Source: a virus. Taken from it: DNA of 32,447 nucleotides. Every line of letters starts with the position of its first letter. The stretch's first letter is position 1. The notes beneath the pieces are model-generated. The model saw nothing but the letters and a program-made list of their open reading frames with translations. It ran no database searches and was not told where the DNA came from. The position numbers were made by a program, and so were the translations under genes. The DNA lies in IMG/VR virus record IMGVR_UViG_3300027977_001345, positions 1 to 32,447 of that record, one strand, 5' to 3'. Shown here in pieces: positions 20,692 through 28,823 of the stretch.

Positions 20692-21326
20692 TCTTTTTCA
20701 TCAAACTTATAGAACCACAAATCAGGTGTACCAGCACTCCACTTAGAAATGTTTTCTACTGAATACACTTCTGTTGGTATTTTAAAATCGGGAGTTTTAA
20801 CTACAGGGGGTACCAGTGACACATCATACCACAGGCAACGATTGTTTGGTTGACAAGCAAATTGGCCATTGTCTAGTTGAATAAAGTTGTATGACTTGTG
20901 TTCTTGCACACCTTCCGAGAAACTGGTGTCGATACGATTAAAATCTGGTGCAGCAAAATCGATTGTAAAAAGGTATTTACCAAAGTGAAACTCTCGGTCT
21001 TTACCAAAGTATTTTACTTTGAGGCCTCGTAGATTTGATTTCTCAATTACCGCCATGTCATATGATAAACAATCCCATATCTGTAGATTGTCTAGCGGCA
21101 GATATTCTTCTACAGGTTTCCAAACATATGCAGAGATAGGCAGTTTATCAAACAATGCACCATAATCGGTTAACATACACTCAATACGGAATGCCTGACC
21201 TTTGATGGCCTTGGCAGTAATCCATACACAAGGTTCCAATTCACCATGACCTTTTTCATGGTTATAAAGAAACTCTTTACGAACAAAACATTTAATAGGA
21301 GGTATGTTTGCAACCAAAAAGGACAT
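20688..21326 (-). CDS. Unknown protein between UvsY and UvsW
   Basis: 212-residue protein beginning MSFLVANIPPIKCFVRKEFL, with YNHEKGHGELEPCVWITAKA, then YVWKPVEEYLPLDNLQIWDC and YFGKDREFHFGKYLFTIDF. Strand-rich, with many Trp/Tyr; no catalytic motif recognised. A similar gene occupies this place in T4-like cyanophages as far as I recall, which suggests a conserved role with UvsY/UvsW. The start is the ATG in a TAATG overlap with UvsY; the longer reading lies inside uvsY. Confidence 0.8.
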   Translation of the reverse strand: MSFLVANIPPIKCFVRKEFLYNHEKGHGELEPCVWITAKAIKGQAFRIECMLTDYGALFDKLPISAYVWKPVEEYLPLDNLQIWDCLSYDMAVIEKSNLRGLKVKYFGKDREFHFGKYLFTIDFAAPDFNRIDTSFSEGVQEHKSYNFIQLDNGQFACQPNNRCLWYDVSLVPPVVKTPDFKIPTEVYSVENISKWSAGTPDLWFYKFDEKE

Positions 21327-21760
21327 TATTGACCACCTATGAATTTTTCCCAAGAGATGAAATCTCTTAGTTGCCAAGTTCTTTGTTTCAATTCATTCAT
21401 AATCGATTCGATAACCGATACACATTCTTCATGGTATACTTTCTTTTCTAACATTTTAATTAAATCCATGTCACCCTCTAAGTAAGCATTGATATCAGAT
21501 TTTAAAACAAACGCAAAGGGTGACCATCCATGCGCATCCAATTCTTCTTGGTCCATACGACCAGAGTAGTAATCAATCTTTATTTTACGCATACGGAGAT
21601 AATCAAAATGTGCCTTCTTAGAGGCAATCTTGTGTTTGGTAAGTATGGAGAGATATTGATTGTGTAATTTTGGAATCTTTAACAGTTCTTTACCAGGTTC
21701 CGTTTGGTCAATTTCTGTATCTTTTTCCCACAACTTTAATATTTGTTCTAGATTTTCCAT
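21326..21760 (-). CDS. uvsY: UvsY recombination mediator
   Basis: 144-residue homolog of T4 UvsY (137), which loads UvsX recombinase onto single strands covered by gp32. MENLEQILKLWEKDTEIDQT, then IPKLHNQYLSILTKHK and KIDYYSGRMDQEELDAHGW match the family closely. First gene behind the early promoter at 21792-21821. The ATG has no clear Shine-Dalgarno. Confidence 0.95.
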   Translation of the reverse strand: MENLEQILKLWEKDTEIDQTEPGKELLKIPKLHNQYLSILTKHKIASKKAHFDYLRMRKIKIDYYSGRMDQEELDAHGWSPFAFVLKSDINAYLEGDMDLIKMLEKKVYHEECVSVIESIMNELKQRTWQLRDFISWEKFIGGQ

Positions 21761-21791
21761 AATATATTCAATGATATAACAACAATTCTAC

Positions 21792-21821
21792 ACCATAACA
21801 CAAACTATGTTATCGTGTCAA
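21792..21821 (-). promoter_or_regulatory. Early sigma70-type promoter for uvsY-uvsW-gp55
   Basis: Minus strand TTGACA (21821-21816), 18-bp spacer, TATGGT (21797-21792) with GTTATGGT. The TGA stop of the tail-tube paralog is inside the -35. The spacer and -10 form an inverted repeat ATAACA-N7-TGTTAT (21795-21813). Confidence 0.7.
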
Positions 21822-22354
21822 GCCGTAATTGGTACAAATTTAAAACTTTCATATACAAAGGTGACATCGGCGGTTACTATATCATCCGCAGACAATTTGG
21901 TATCAAATATAACATCTGATAGAGAAACAGGAAACATATTGGTAAACTCTACACGCAAAATAGGGTTATTTAAAGCGGAAAGTATGGTCAATGTAGCATC
22001 AGAATATTCTTTCTTCTGTTGCCTTTTATAGTTGTTTTGTATCTCGGTTTTTAAATTTCTATCATCCGTACCTTCAGGAGAAGCAAAAGAAAGAAACCAG
22101 TTATACATTTGTTGCCATGTTTTTAGTTCTTCATCAACAATAAATTCAATATTGAAATTGTTGTAGGCAATCTTATTGCCAGGTGCATATACATCTAACG
22201 ATGGAAAGTTGATTGGGGCCTGTCCTACACTCACCCCTGGTAAATTTACAGATTGGCAAAAGTATTGTGTCGAACCTATTCGATCAAAGGTTATTAGATA
22301 CTTTGATGGTTGTAATAGATTGGTGTTTTGAGGAGTTCTAGTTAGTACGTTCAT
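21818..22354 (-). CDS. gp19-family tail tube paralog
   Basis: 178-residue protein with the gp19 layout: PSKYLITFDRIGS..FCQSVNLPGVSVGQ, INFPSLDVYAPGNKIAYNNF, then FNIEFIVDEELKTWQQMYNW. Compare gp19 at 28824-29366 (KTAQLPGSTI, FGRELKFAGNRTF, TLQIINDEDF...LESWM). It could be a minor tube-like protein at the tail or neck. It sits after two gp23 terminators and its ATG has no Shine-Dalgarno; CCTAAATAAACGT precedes it, a degenerate late-box-like sequence. Confidence 0.75.
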   Translation of the reverse strand: MNVLTRTPQNTNLLQPSKYLITFDRIGSTQYFCQSVNLPGVSVGQAPINFPSLDVYAPGNKIAYNNFNIEFIVDEELKTWQQMYNWFLSFASPEGTDDRNLKTEIQNNYKRQQKKEYSDATLTILSALNNPILRVEFTNMFPVSLSDVIFDTKLSADDIVTADVTFVYESFKFVPITA

Positions 22355-22371
22355 ACGTTTATTTAGGTCAT

Positions 22372-22402
22372 AAAAAAAGAGACCTCCGTGTAGGAGGTCT
22401 CT
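22372..22402 (-). terminator. Strong terminator after gp23 (second of two hairpins)
   Basis: Perfect 10-bp stem AGAGACCTCC/GGAGGTCTCT with loop GTGTA, followed in the minus direction by TTTTTTT. Canonical rho-independent terminator. Confidence 0.93.
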
Positions 22403-22404
22403 CT

Positions 22405-22429
22405 AAAGGTCACTCTTGTTGGTGACTTT
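22405..22429 (-). terminator. First hairpin after gp23
   Basis: AAAG-GTCAC / GTGACTTT stem with a one-base bulge and an 8-nt loop, right after the gp23 stop and just before the main terminator. Short T run only (CCTTTAG), so probably an auxiliary terminator or mRNA 3'-end protection for the abundant capsid message. Confidence 0.6.
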
Positions 22430-22432
22430 ATA

Positions 22433-23782
22433 TTACATCAAGTTTGCAACCTTGAATATACGATAGTATACGTTTGTTCTTGGTGTAATCTGGTTTGTGC
22501 CAGCACCACTTGCCAAAGCGCCTTTAGCAAATGGGTTAGCTACCATGCCGTAACGAGTTTTGAAACCAATCTTAGGTTGGAATGTAAACTGGTCAACTGC
22601 ACGAACCATTTGGAGAGGAACGTATGGGCAATAGAACAAACCTGCGTCATAAGGCGATGTACCTTTGTAACCAATTGTAACCAACTCTTGGTTGCTTGTG
22701 TAGCCACCAAAATATGGGTCAATGTATACTTTGATACGGCCGTGTAACAAACCAGCAAATGTATTGCCTGTGTCATCCACTTGCAAATCAGCAGACAAAG
22801 CAGGAGTATATTGCAATACACCAGCCATTGCCATAGCAGAAGCAACGTCAGAAGAAACGATCAACACATTACCTTTACCACGGCGAGTCTGCTTAGCAAT
22901 AACGTTTGCATCACGCTCGATTTGGAAAATCAAGCCTTTGAAACGCTCAACAGACCAACGACCGTTGGAATCTGTATCTAAGTCAAATGTACCAGCAGTT
23001 GTTGTACCGTATTGTGCACCTGTTACAGCGGACAAATAAATGGTACGGATAACTTCACGGTTGATCTCAGCAAGAATTTCTGTGGACAGAATGTTAGACA
23101 ATTCTGTTTCAGCATCAAGACCATGGATTGCTTTCAAGTCTTGTGCAAGTTCTAAAGAGTACTCGGCTTTCAAAGCACGGCTTTGAGCAGTTACAGTAAC
23201 TTTCTCAATGCTAAATGCCATTTGGCCAAATACGCTGTCAGAGTCAGCGCCAAGATTTTCAGCTGTTGCTGTAGGCATGCCAATACCAGTTGTGAAGGCG
23301 TTAGCTGTAAAGCTTGCTACAGGGTTTGTTGCGATATCATTATCAGGTGTTGTTGTACCACGGAAACCGTAGGGGTTGGCACCAGATGAAGCACCAGAGA
23401 ATACTGTGTTGGCTTCGTTGAAGAATGCTTCAGTCTGAGTTTGGTTTGTGTAACGAGCACGCATTGCGAAAATCAAACCTGTAGGACCTGTCATTGGCTG
23501 AACGCCAGCAACGTCATAAGCGATAAGATTTGGCAAAGAACGGCGAACCAAGCTAATCAAGATAGGATCAAAATTGCTGATACCAGAACCGGTAACGTTG
23601 GTAGGACCACCTGTACCGTATGCTGTTTCATTCAATACTTGAGCATCTTGTGACATAGCTTGTTGTTGGTTTTCCAAAACAAGAGCTGTAACAGCACGCT
23701 TGTATGGGTCTTTAATGGCTTCAAGTTCTGGATGCTCCAAAACAGGATTCCATTTCTTTTGTAGTTCTTCAGTCATATACAT
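22433..23782 (-). CDS. 23: Major capsid protein gp23
   Basis: 449-residue major head subunit of T4-like phages. The scaffold-interacting N-terminus (MYMTEELQKKWNPVLEHPEL) is followed by a likely gp21 cleavage site L50-N51-E52, after which TAYGTGGPTNVTGSG and the conserved DPILISLVRRSLPNLIAYDV begin. Further gp23 signatures are PMTGPTGLIFAMRARY and VKVTAQSRALKAEYS-like (EKVTVTAQSRALKAEY). Shorter than T4 gp23 (521), as in many aquatic relatives. AAGGAAAA RBS before the ATG at 23782; a second ATG is at 23776. Followed by two terminators. Confidence 0.97.
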   Translation of the reverse strand: MYMTEELQKKWNPVLEHPELEAIKDPYKRAVTALVLENQQQAMSQDAQVLNETAYGTGGPTNVTGSGISNFDPILISLVRRSLPNLIAYDVAGVQPMTGPTGLIFAMRARYTNQTQTEAFFNEANTVFSGASSGANPYGFRGTTTPDNDIATNPVASFTANAFTTGIGMPTATAENLGADSDSVFGQMAFSIEKVTVTAQSRALKAEYSLELAQDLKAIHGLDAETELSNILSTEILAEINREVIRTIYLSAVTGAQYGTTTAGTFDLDTDSNGRWSVERFKGLIFQIERDANVIAKQTRRGKGNVLIVSSDVASAMAMAGVLQYTPALSADLQVDDTGNTFAGLLHGRIKVYIDPYFGGYTSNQELVTIGYKGTSPYDAGLFYCPYVPLQMVRAVDQFTFQPKIGFKTRYGMVANPFAKGALASGAGTNQITPRTNVYYRIFKVANLM

Positions 23783-23813
23783 TTTTTATTTTCCTTTTTT
23801 TGTATATTAGTTA

Positions 23814-25001
23814 TTATTTGTTTACAGTTTGTGAAATTGCTTTCGAGTAAACTTCCATTAAAGGATCGGAAGATTTTACAACCTTCTTTTCTTCTTCAAT
23901 TTGGACTTCATCATCCAAAGCAGAACTATCAGCAGAAACTACTGGATTTTTGAAATAAGATTCTTTCAATGTTTCCATTTTTTCTGTAAATTCGTCCTCA
24001 GTAGTAAACTCAATACTCTCTGCGAGTGATTTCATTTTCTCTACTTGGGTCTGCGTTAGGCCTTCACACGCTGCGTAAATAGCCTCAAACTTTTTGTGCT
24101 CATTGAGTTCTTTTTTCAACTCAACAGCAGATTTAATTTGCTCATTGTAAGCTTCTTCGAGTTCTTCAACTTTAGCAGTAAGCTCTTCAACAACATCCAC
24201 TTTTTCTTCTGGAATGTCAATGTAATGATCTTCAAACAAATCTTTTAAACCAGAAATAAAATCTTCAACGATTTCGGCACGGAGACCTTTTTCAATGGCG
24301 ATTTCATTATCTTTAACCCATTCTTCAACCATGTAGTTGAGGTAATCATCAACTTTGGTGGCCATTTCTTCTTTGATTTCTTCAATGGCGGCTTCGAATT
24401 GTTCTGTTAAAGCTTCTTCAGCTTCAGCAATAACTTCTTCAGCACGAGCAATAACTGCGGCTTCAAAAATTGTTGCTGCTTTAGCAATGAATTCTTCAGA
24501 AAGATTTTCGCCAGAAATTAAGGCATCAATATCTTCCTTCATCTTTTCTTTTTTGATCATTTTTTTAATCATGGCTTTATCTTCTTTCTCATCTTCGTGG
24601 CCTTCTTTTTCTGCTTCAGCGATAACTTCGTCATCAGCTTCAGTTTCTTCGTATTGCTGAACACCAACAGAACCTTTATTTAAAGGCATTTGATTTTTGC
24701 CAGTTTTGCCTTCTGGATGCTCAACAGAACCTTGCTCAGCAGGTTGACCTTTGAGTTTCTTGGCTGGCTCAGAACCTACAGGAGGTGTTGCACCAGGAGG
24801 AGTTGCTGTGGGCGCTCCTTTGTATGCATCTGGACCAGAATCCGTTGTTTTGGTAACTTGTGTACCTATGTCACCAACTTCTTTGGTACCATAAGCTACA
24901 TCACCAGCTAGTTTTTGTGGTTTATCTTGGCCAGATTTTTTGCTTGATACAGTACCAGCAAGAATCTCTTTAGCGGCTTCGGACAGATTAAATTTTCCCA
25001 T
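23814..25001 (-). CDS. 22: Prohead core scaffold gp22
   Basis: 395-residue highly charged, Glu/Lys/Ala-rich protein. The N-terminal MGKFNLSEAAKEILAGTV box is typical of gp22 in T4-like aquatic phages. Then a low-complexity Pro/Gly/Thr region (about 40-110), then long helices about 120-330 (IAEAEEALTEQFEAAIEEIK and similar), and the end LMEVYSKAISQTVNK, which matches the gp22 C-terminus. It forms the inner core around which gp23 assembles and is degraded by gp21. AAGGAG RBS; late box at 25030-25037. Confidence 0.92.
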   Translation of the reverse strand: MGKFNLSEAAKEILAGTVSSKKSGQDKPQKLAGDVAYGTKEVGDIGTQVTKTTDSGPDAYKGAPTATPPGATPPVGSEPAKKLKGQPAEQGSVEHPEGKTGKNQMPLNKGSVGVQQYEETEADDEVIAEAEKEGHEDEKEDKAMIKKMIKKEKMKEDIDALISGENLSEEFIAKAATIFEAAVIARAEEVIAEAEEALTEQFEAAIEEIKEEMATKVDDYLNYMVEEWVKDNEIAIEKGLRAEIVEDFISGLKDLFEDHYIDIPEEKVDVVEELTAKVEELEEAYNEQIKSAVELKKELNEHKKFEAIYAACEGLTQTQVEKMKSLAESIEFTTEDEFTEKMETLKESYFKNPVVSADSSALDDEVQIEEEKKVVKSSDPLMEVYSKAISQTVNK

Positions 25002-25029
25002 TTTGAAAATCTCCTTGATTTATATTGGA

Positions 25030-25037
25030 TATTTATA
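25030..25037 (-). promoter_or_regulatory. T4-type late promoter (TATAAATA) for gp22-gp23
   Basis: Exact TATAAATA on the minus strand 29 nt before the gp22 ATG, in the 37-bp gap behind gp21. Confidence 0.8.
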
Positions 25038-25038
25038 T

Positions 25039-25683
25039 TTAAAGTTTTTTTACGAGTGATTCCCAAATGCGTAGACTCACTTCTTCAATTTCTCTTTGAG
25101 AGGCTTTTTTAATGGCCTGCTTTGCTTCAGAGAATTGTTGTTCGGTCCATACACCGTTGACTAACGCCCACTCTTTGCCTTCCATGATACCTTGAACGAA
25201 AGCATTTGGAGCAGAAGGGTCTGCTACAATATCCGCCGCTGTGGCTAGATGAAAATCATCTTGAACTATGTTTACACCATTAACATTTTTAAGAGAACCC
25301 ATACCACGGGACGATACTCCAATTTGAGCTCCTCCTTCGATCAGGCTCTTAACAATATTACCCATAGGGGTGTCAAGAATCTTTGCTTTGCCTATCCAAT
25401 CATTACCTTCTTGACGGAGACCCACAACCATGTGTGAAACTCTGTCGAGATTGATAGATGGAGTGTCTGGATGACCCAGCTCACCAAAGGCACGGTTTTT
25501 ATTAATGTAATTTTCTGTATATCTTTGTACTTCTTTGGCCATGGTCTCTTTAAGATATTTGCGGCCATTGCGGTTTACCACTTCGGCTTGGAGAAATGGA
25601 CCTTCGATAAACAAAGTTTTCTTGCCGTCTTTATCTTCAGCAAGATATTGTAATGTTTCGGTGACTTCTGTAATTAACTTCAT
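25039..25683 (-). CDS. 21: Prohead protease gp21
   Basis: 214-residue serine protease (herpes-type assemblin fold) that cuts scaffold and capsid N-termini at (L/I)-x-E. Catalytic His in GELGHPDTP and catalytic Ser in QIGVSSRGMGS are both present. Starts MKLITEVTETLQYLAEDKDG, ends RIWESLVKKL. Length is like T4 gp21 (212). The last codons overlap the gp68-like gene stop-start junction. Confidence 0.95.
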   Translation of the reverse strand: MKLITEVTETLQYLAEDKDGKKTLFIEGPFLQAEVVNRNGRKYLKETMAKEVQRYTENYINKNRAFGELGHPDTPSINLDRVSHMVVGLRQEGNDWIGKAKILDTPMGNIVKSLIEGGAQIGVSSRGMGSLKNVNGVNIVQDDFHLATAADIVADPSAPNAFVQGIMEGKEWALVNGVWTEQQFSEAKQAIKKASQREIEEVSLRIWESLVKKL

Positions 25684-26075
25684 TATAGTCCCATTGCCTT
25701 TCGTTTTCTTAAAGATATTTGTCGTTTTCTTAACGACTGCCTTAATTTACTTTTTCGTTTAAACTTAGAACGTCTGGCCGCCATTGATCTGCGCCTACGT
25801 TCTTGTGGTGACATTCTTATTAAACGACCACCACGAATTGTATAACCCGATACTGCTGACTTCTTAACCCTTCGTTGTATCTTTCCTTTACGAAATCGAA
25901 CACGAACAAGGCTTGTTCTTCCTATTTTCTGTATATTACCTTCAGCTATTTCATTAGCCAAACGTTCTTGAATCTGATTAAATTTTTCATTAACCAATTC
26001 TTCAATACGTTTATCTAATAATTCTTTCGCCTCTATTAAATTACCAGATAATAATTTGGTAACAAAATCTTTCAT
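25683..26075 (-). CDS. 68: gp68-like prohead core protein with strongly basic tail
   Basis: 130-residue protein in the position of T4 gene 68 (just before gp21). Residues 1-45 are an amphipathic acidic helix (MKDFVTKLLSGNLIEAKELL...). Residues 57-130 are extremely basic, with RVRFRKGKIQRRVKK, SPQERRRRSMAARRSKFKR and a terminal SLRKRKAMGL. I-A-E at 43-45 is a possible gp21 site exactly at the junction. Cleavage would free a basic peptide inside the head, suitable for DNA contact. Similar basic tails occur in other aquatic T4-like phages as I recall. The gp68 label rests on position and N-terminal style. Confidence 0.7.
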   Translation of the reverse strand: MKDFVTKLLSGNLIEAKELLDKRIEELVNEKFNQIQERLANEIAEGNIQKIGRTSLVRVRFRKGKIQRRVKKSAVSGYTIRGGRLIRMSPQERRRRSMAARRSKFKRKSKLRQSLRKRQISLRKRKAMGL

Positions 26076-26593
26076 TATGGATCTATAGAATAGTCGCCGT
26101 AATTGAATGCAGCAGGATCATTAAACTGACCACGCTGGTAATATTCATTCTCTTTACGCAACTCTATAACCATTGTATAACTATCATTGGCAGCCATGCC
26201 ACGAGTTACCACACCAATATCACCGTTACAACCTGCTGTGCCTTTTGCATTGTTTGGTATTGTTGTCCAATTTCCCATACCATCGTATTCTCCGTTACCA
26301 TTCATAATTATTAAAGGTATATTGGCGTTTGCTTTCCAAAATAATTGAACATCACCGTCAGATCCACAATCATACCATAAACGATTTAAAGCTAATCCAT
26401 AATACGCCAAGGCCGATCCTCCAGAACTTAATAAACCTGGAGTAGCGTTAGCATTTAAAGCACCATATAGTGAATTTGCTTGTATACGAGAAGTATTTGA
26501 TTCTTGTCCAGAACCATCAAAAGAAGCCGTAAGCTTAATAACAACGTGTTCGGTTGTATCTTTTATTACTTGATATGTAAATGAATTTGCCAT
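26075..26593 (-). CDS. Putative virion structural protein
   Basis: 172-residue protein starting MANSFTYQVIKDTTEHVVIK, with a strand-rich, Gly/Asn-rich body (LYGALNANATPGLLSSGG, then LNRLWYDCGSDGDVQLFWKA) and an end rich in Tyr and Asp (FNYGDYSIDP). No known domain. The location among the prohead genes and the composition suggest a head decoration or other structural protein. RBS AGGAAT. Stop overlaps the next start. Confidence 0.65.
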   Translation of the reverse strand: MANSFTYQVIKDTTEHVVIKLTASFDGSGQESNTSRIQANSLYGALNANATPGLLSSGGSALAYYGLALNRLWYDCGSDGDVQLFWKANANIPLIIMNGNGEYDGMGNWTTIPNNAKGTAGCNGDIGVVTRGMAANDSYTMVIELRKENEYYQRGQFNDPAAFNYGDYSIDP

Positions 26594-26596
26594 TTT

Positions 26597-26818
26597 TTAT
26601 TCCTGTTTAAATTCTTCTGGTATAGAAGCCGACCATGTCATAGATTCATATGGTATGGTCACATATTTATTAATTTTATCCACATAATATAATGCAACCT
26701 TTTGGCCATTAGGAAACAACCTAATGGATTGTCGTTTCATTATTAGAATATTCGGCGGATCTTGTTCAGCCTTTTTCTTTTTTTCACAGAGGGTATAAAA
26801 TTCTTTAAGTGTTTTCAC
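26597..26818 (-). CDS. 73-residue hypothetical protein (GTG start)
   Basis: Begins with GTG, read as MKTLKEFYTLCEKKKKAEQD, then IMKRQSIRLFPNGQKVALYYVDKIN..YVTIPY. The 'KRQSIRxFPxGxxVALYY' core resembles a small protein near the head genes of T4-like cyanophages. It overlaps the gp67-like 3' end by 14 nt, and AGGAAATAGAGA provides the RBS. Function unknown. Confidence 0.65.
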   Translation of the reverse strand: MKTLKEFYTLCEKKKKAEQDPPNILIMKRQSIRLFPNGQKVALYYVDKINKYVTIPYESMTWSASIPEEFKQE

Positions 26819-27044
26819 TCTCTATTTCCTGTTCTTCTGGTTGTTCCTCTGAAGGTTCAACCGCCATATCTTGTGCCGTGGCCAAAGGATCTTCTGCCGG
26901 CTTTAATATGTTTTGTGCAATTTGTTGCTTTTGAGCATCCAAATGTGCCATTACTCTGTTTTGTATGTCACTATAAAGTACATCACGCATATCTTTTGCA
27001 TTGTCATCAAAAGCGTAATCAATAATTGCTCTTGTATTTTCCAT
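26805..27044 (-). CDS. 67: gp67-like prohead core protein
   Basis: 79-residue protein directly after gp20, the place of T4 gene 67. A helical first half (MENTRAIIDYAFDDNAKDMR, then QNRVMAHLDAQKQQIAQNIL) is followed by an acidic tail (EPSEEQPEEQEIESENT), as in T4 gp67. The ATG at 27044 has GGAG at the right distance; the earlier ATG at 27056 would leave no leader behind the late promoter at 27063-27070. Likely an internal core protein processed by gp21. Confidence 0.72.
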   Translation of the reverse strand: MENTRAIIDYAFDDNAKDMRDVLYSDIQNRVMAHLDAQKQQIAQNILKPAEDPLATAQDMAVEPSEEQPEEQEIESENT

Positions 27045-27062
27045 TATTTTCTCCATTCAAAA

Positions 27063-27070
27063 TATTTATA
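27063..27070 (-). promoter_or_regulatory. T4-type late promoter (TATAAATA) before the gp67-like gene
   Basis: Exact TATAAATA on the minus strand overlapping the 3' end of gp20. The start would be about 27057, giving a 12-nt leader that is mostly the RBS of the gp67-like gene. Confidence 0.75.
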
Positions 27071-28760
27071 GTATTTGTTTCAATTTACCAAACGTTCCAG
27101 TAGACTCTTTAACTTTAGAAGCCGCTTTTGCTTGTTGTAATGCTTGGTCTGCTGCTTGTTGTTGCATATCCATTTGGTGTTCTTGGTCATCTGGATTTTG
27201 TGGCTGAGCAGGTACTTGTGACATCATAGTTTGTTGTGCTACGTCATTCATAACACCAACAGGCAATCCAAGACCAGCTTTTTTTTCATCATCAATTTCT
27301 TTTTGCATATTTTTAATATCATCATCATTTAAACGCAATACATTTCGTTGTATCCATGCCTGAGAGAAATACCTGCCAGTATAAGGATCAACAGAACTCA
27401 ACAACTGTAATCTGTTGGTCATTAACTCTGCTTCTTTTAATTCACTAAAGTTATTATCTTTAATAAAATCATAATGAATGTTTTCTTTAAACAAAGACCA
27501 TTCTTCATTGGTACAAATACCTTTTAATACACATTGCACACGCAAAGCTTGGTCAAAAATATCTGAAAATTTATTACGAACTCTATCAACAAATTTAGCA
27601 AACTTTAATTCATCTCGTGTAACTTCTGCAGTTCGACCAATTGAAAAACCTTGATTTGGTTCTAATCGAGAAATAGGAACACTTAACGATTGATACAATT
27701 TCTTTTGAAAATATTTAACATCTTCTAACTCACCCAAGTTTTGGCCACCAGGTAATGTTGTAATCTCTGTGCCTTTACCACCTTCACGGCGTGGTAACCA
27801 AAAGTCTTCCATCATTGATAAGAACTTACGGTCATCACGAACCTCACCTGTGTTGGCATCATACACAAGTTTGTTTTTATACTTGACCATAATATCACGG
27901 AGATATTGTTCTGCTTTTAACTTAGGTAAATTACCTACGTCAATATAAAATATACGGCGTTCTGGTGCTCGTGAGATACGATAGATAACTGTCGCATCTT
28001 CAATCATTCTTAACTGATTGAGTGGTTTAATTGCCTTGTGTAAATAAGATAACACCACAGCACGGCGAGAATCCATTAAACCAGAAACAACAGAGATAAT
28101 AGAATCAGTTGTAATTCGTACACCAACAGGACCATAATTAGTAGAACTGCCAGTAACCACTTTGTCGTTGTAAATATAATACTCATTAGCCACATTTACA
28201 ACTTCTGCACCAGTTTTATCATCTTTTTGTTTTTTTAGTTCACGAACTTTTCTCAATTTACGTGGGTCAATGTATCGTAGTTCTTTGATACCAGCAACCG
28301 GATTTTCTTTATCAATAATTACGTTATAAAATAATCTACCGTCAATATAATACCGGCGGAAAATATCATGAGCCATATTATTATAATTTAATATTCTTAA
28401 AATATTTTGAAATTCTTCTTTGATGGCCTTTTTAATTTTTTCTGGCTGGTTTAAATTATCCAAAACAATATTGGTAACTTGACCGTCATCATCTTTTACA
28501 ATAGCTTCGTTTACAATATCATCAATAGCCGATTCTATTTCTGGTTGCATGGCCATTTCCCTGTAACGAGAAATTAATTCTACTTCATTTTTTGCTGTAC
28601 CATCCAGATCAACATAAGTTCCATAGTATGCGGCTGATTGTATTGTTAATGCACCATCTTCATTAGCCGGTGACGTAAAAGATTGTTGCGCCGACTGATC
28701 GCTCTCGGCTTTATCCCGTGCGATTGTGAAACCAAAAAGAGAGAATTTATTAGCTGCCAT
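27066..28760 (-). CDS. 20: Portal vertex protein gp20
   Basis: 564-residue portal subunit forming the dodecameric DNA entry ring and head initiator. Signatures include ISRYREMAMQPEIESAIDDI, DIFRRYYIDGRLFYNVIID, ELRYIDPRKLRKVRE, and RRAVVLSYLHKAIKPLNQLR followed by EDATVIYRISRAPERRIFYI, all typical of gp20. The C-terminal 60 residues are Gln/Met-rich (DQEHQMDMQQQAADQ) and end KESTGTFGKLKQIL. Slightly longer than T4 gp20 (524). Confidence 0.97.
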   Translation of the reverse strand: MAANKFSLFGFTIARDKAESDQSAQQSFTSPANEDGALTIQSAAYYGTYVDLDGTAKNEVELISRYREMAMQPEIESAIDDIVNEAIVKDDDGQVTNIVLDNLNQPEKIKKAIKEEFQNILRILNYNNMAHDIFRRYYIDGRLFYNVIIDKENPVAGIKELRYIDPRKLRKVRELKKQKDDKTGAEVVNVANEYYIYNDKVVTGSSTNYGPVGVRITTDSIISVVSGLMDSRRAVVLSYLHKAIKPLNQLRMIEDATVIYRISRAPERRIFYIDVGNLPKLKAEQYLRDIMVKYKNKLVYDANTGEVRDDRKFLSMMEDFWLPRREGGKGTEITTLPGGQNLGELEDVKYFQKKLYQSLSVPISRLEPNQGFSIGRTAEVTRDELKFAKFVDRVRNKFSDIFDQALRVQCVLKGICTNEEWSLFKENIHYDFIKDNNFSELKEAELMTNRLQLLSSVDPYTGRYFSQAWIQRNVLRLNDDDIKNMQKEIDDEKKAGLGLPVGVMNDVAQQTMMSQVPAQPQNPDDQEHQMDMQQQAADQALQQAKAASKVKESTGTFGKLKQIL

Positions 28761-28792
28761 ATTATTTACTTTTCCAATTCAATTAAACATAA

Positions 28793-28811
28793 ATGGGGTA
28801 AAATACCCCAT
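28793..28811 (-). terminator. Hairpin after gp19
   Basis: Perfect 8-bp stem ATGGGGTA/TACCCCAT with a 3-nt loop, 13 nt past the gp19 stop and before gp20. In the minus direction it is followed by TTATGTTT, so it is a weak terminator or processing site that may lower gp20 relative to gp18/gp19. Confidence 0.65.
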
Positions 28812-28823
28812 ATAAAAAACATA

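Noticed and set aside
24355-24660. Plus-strand frame of 101 codons rich in Ser and Ala opposite gp22
   Set aside because: Produced by the repetitive Glu/Ala codons of the scaffold gene read backwards; no RBS or promoter.
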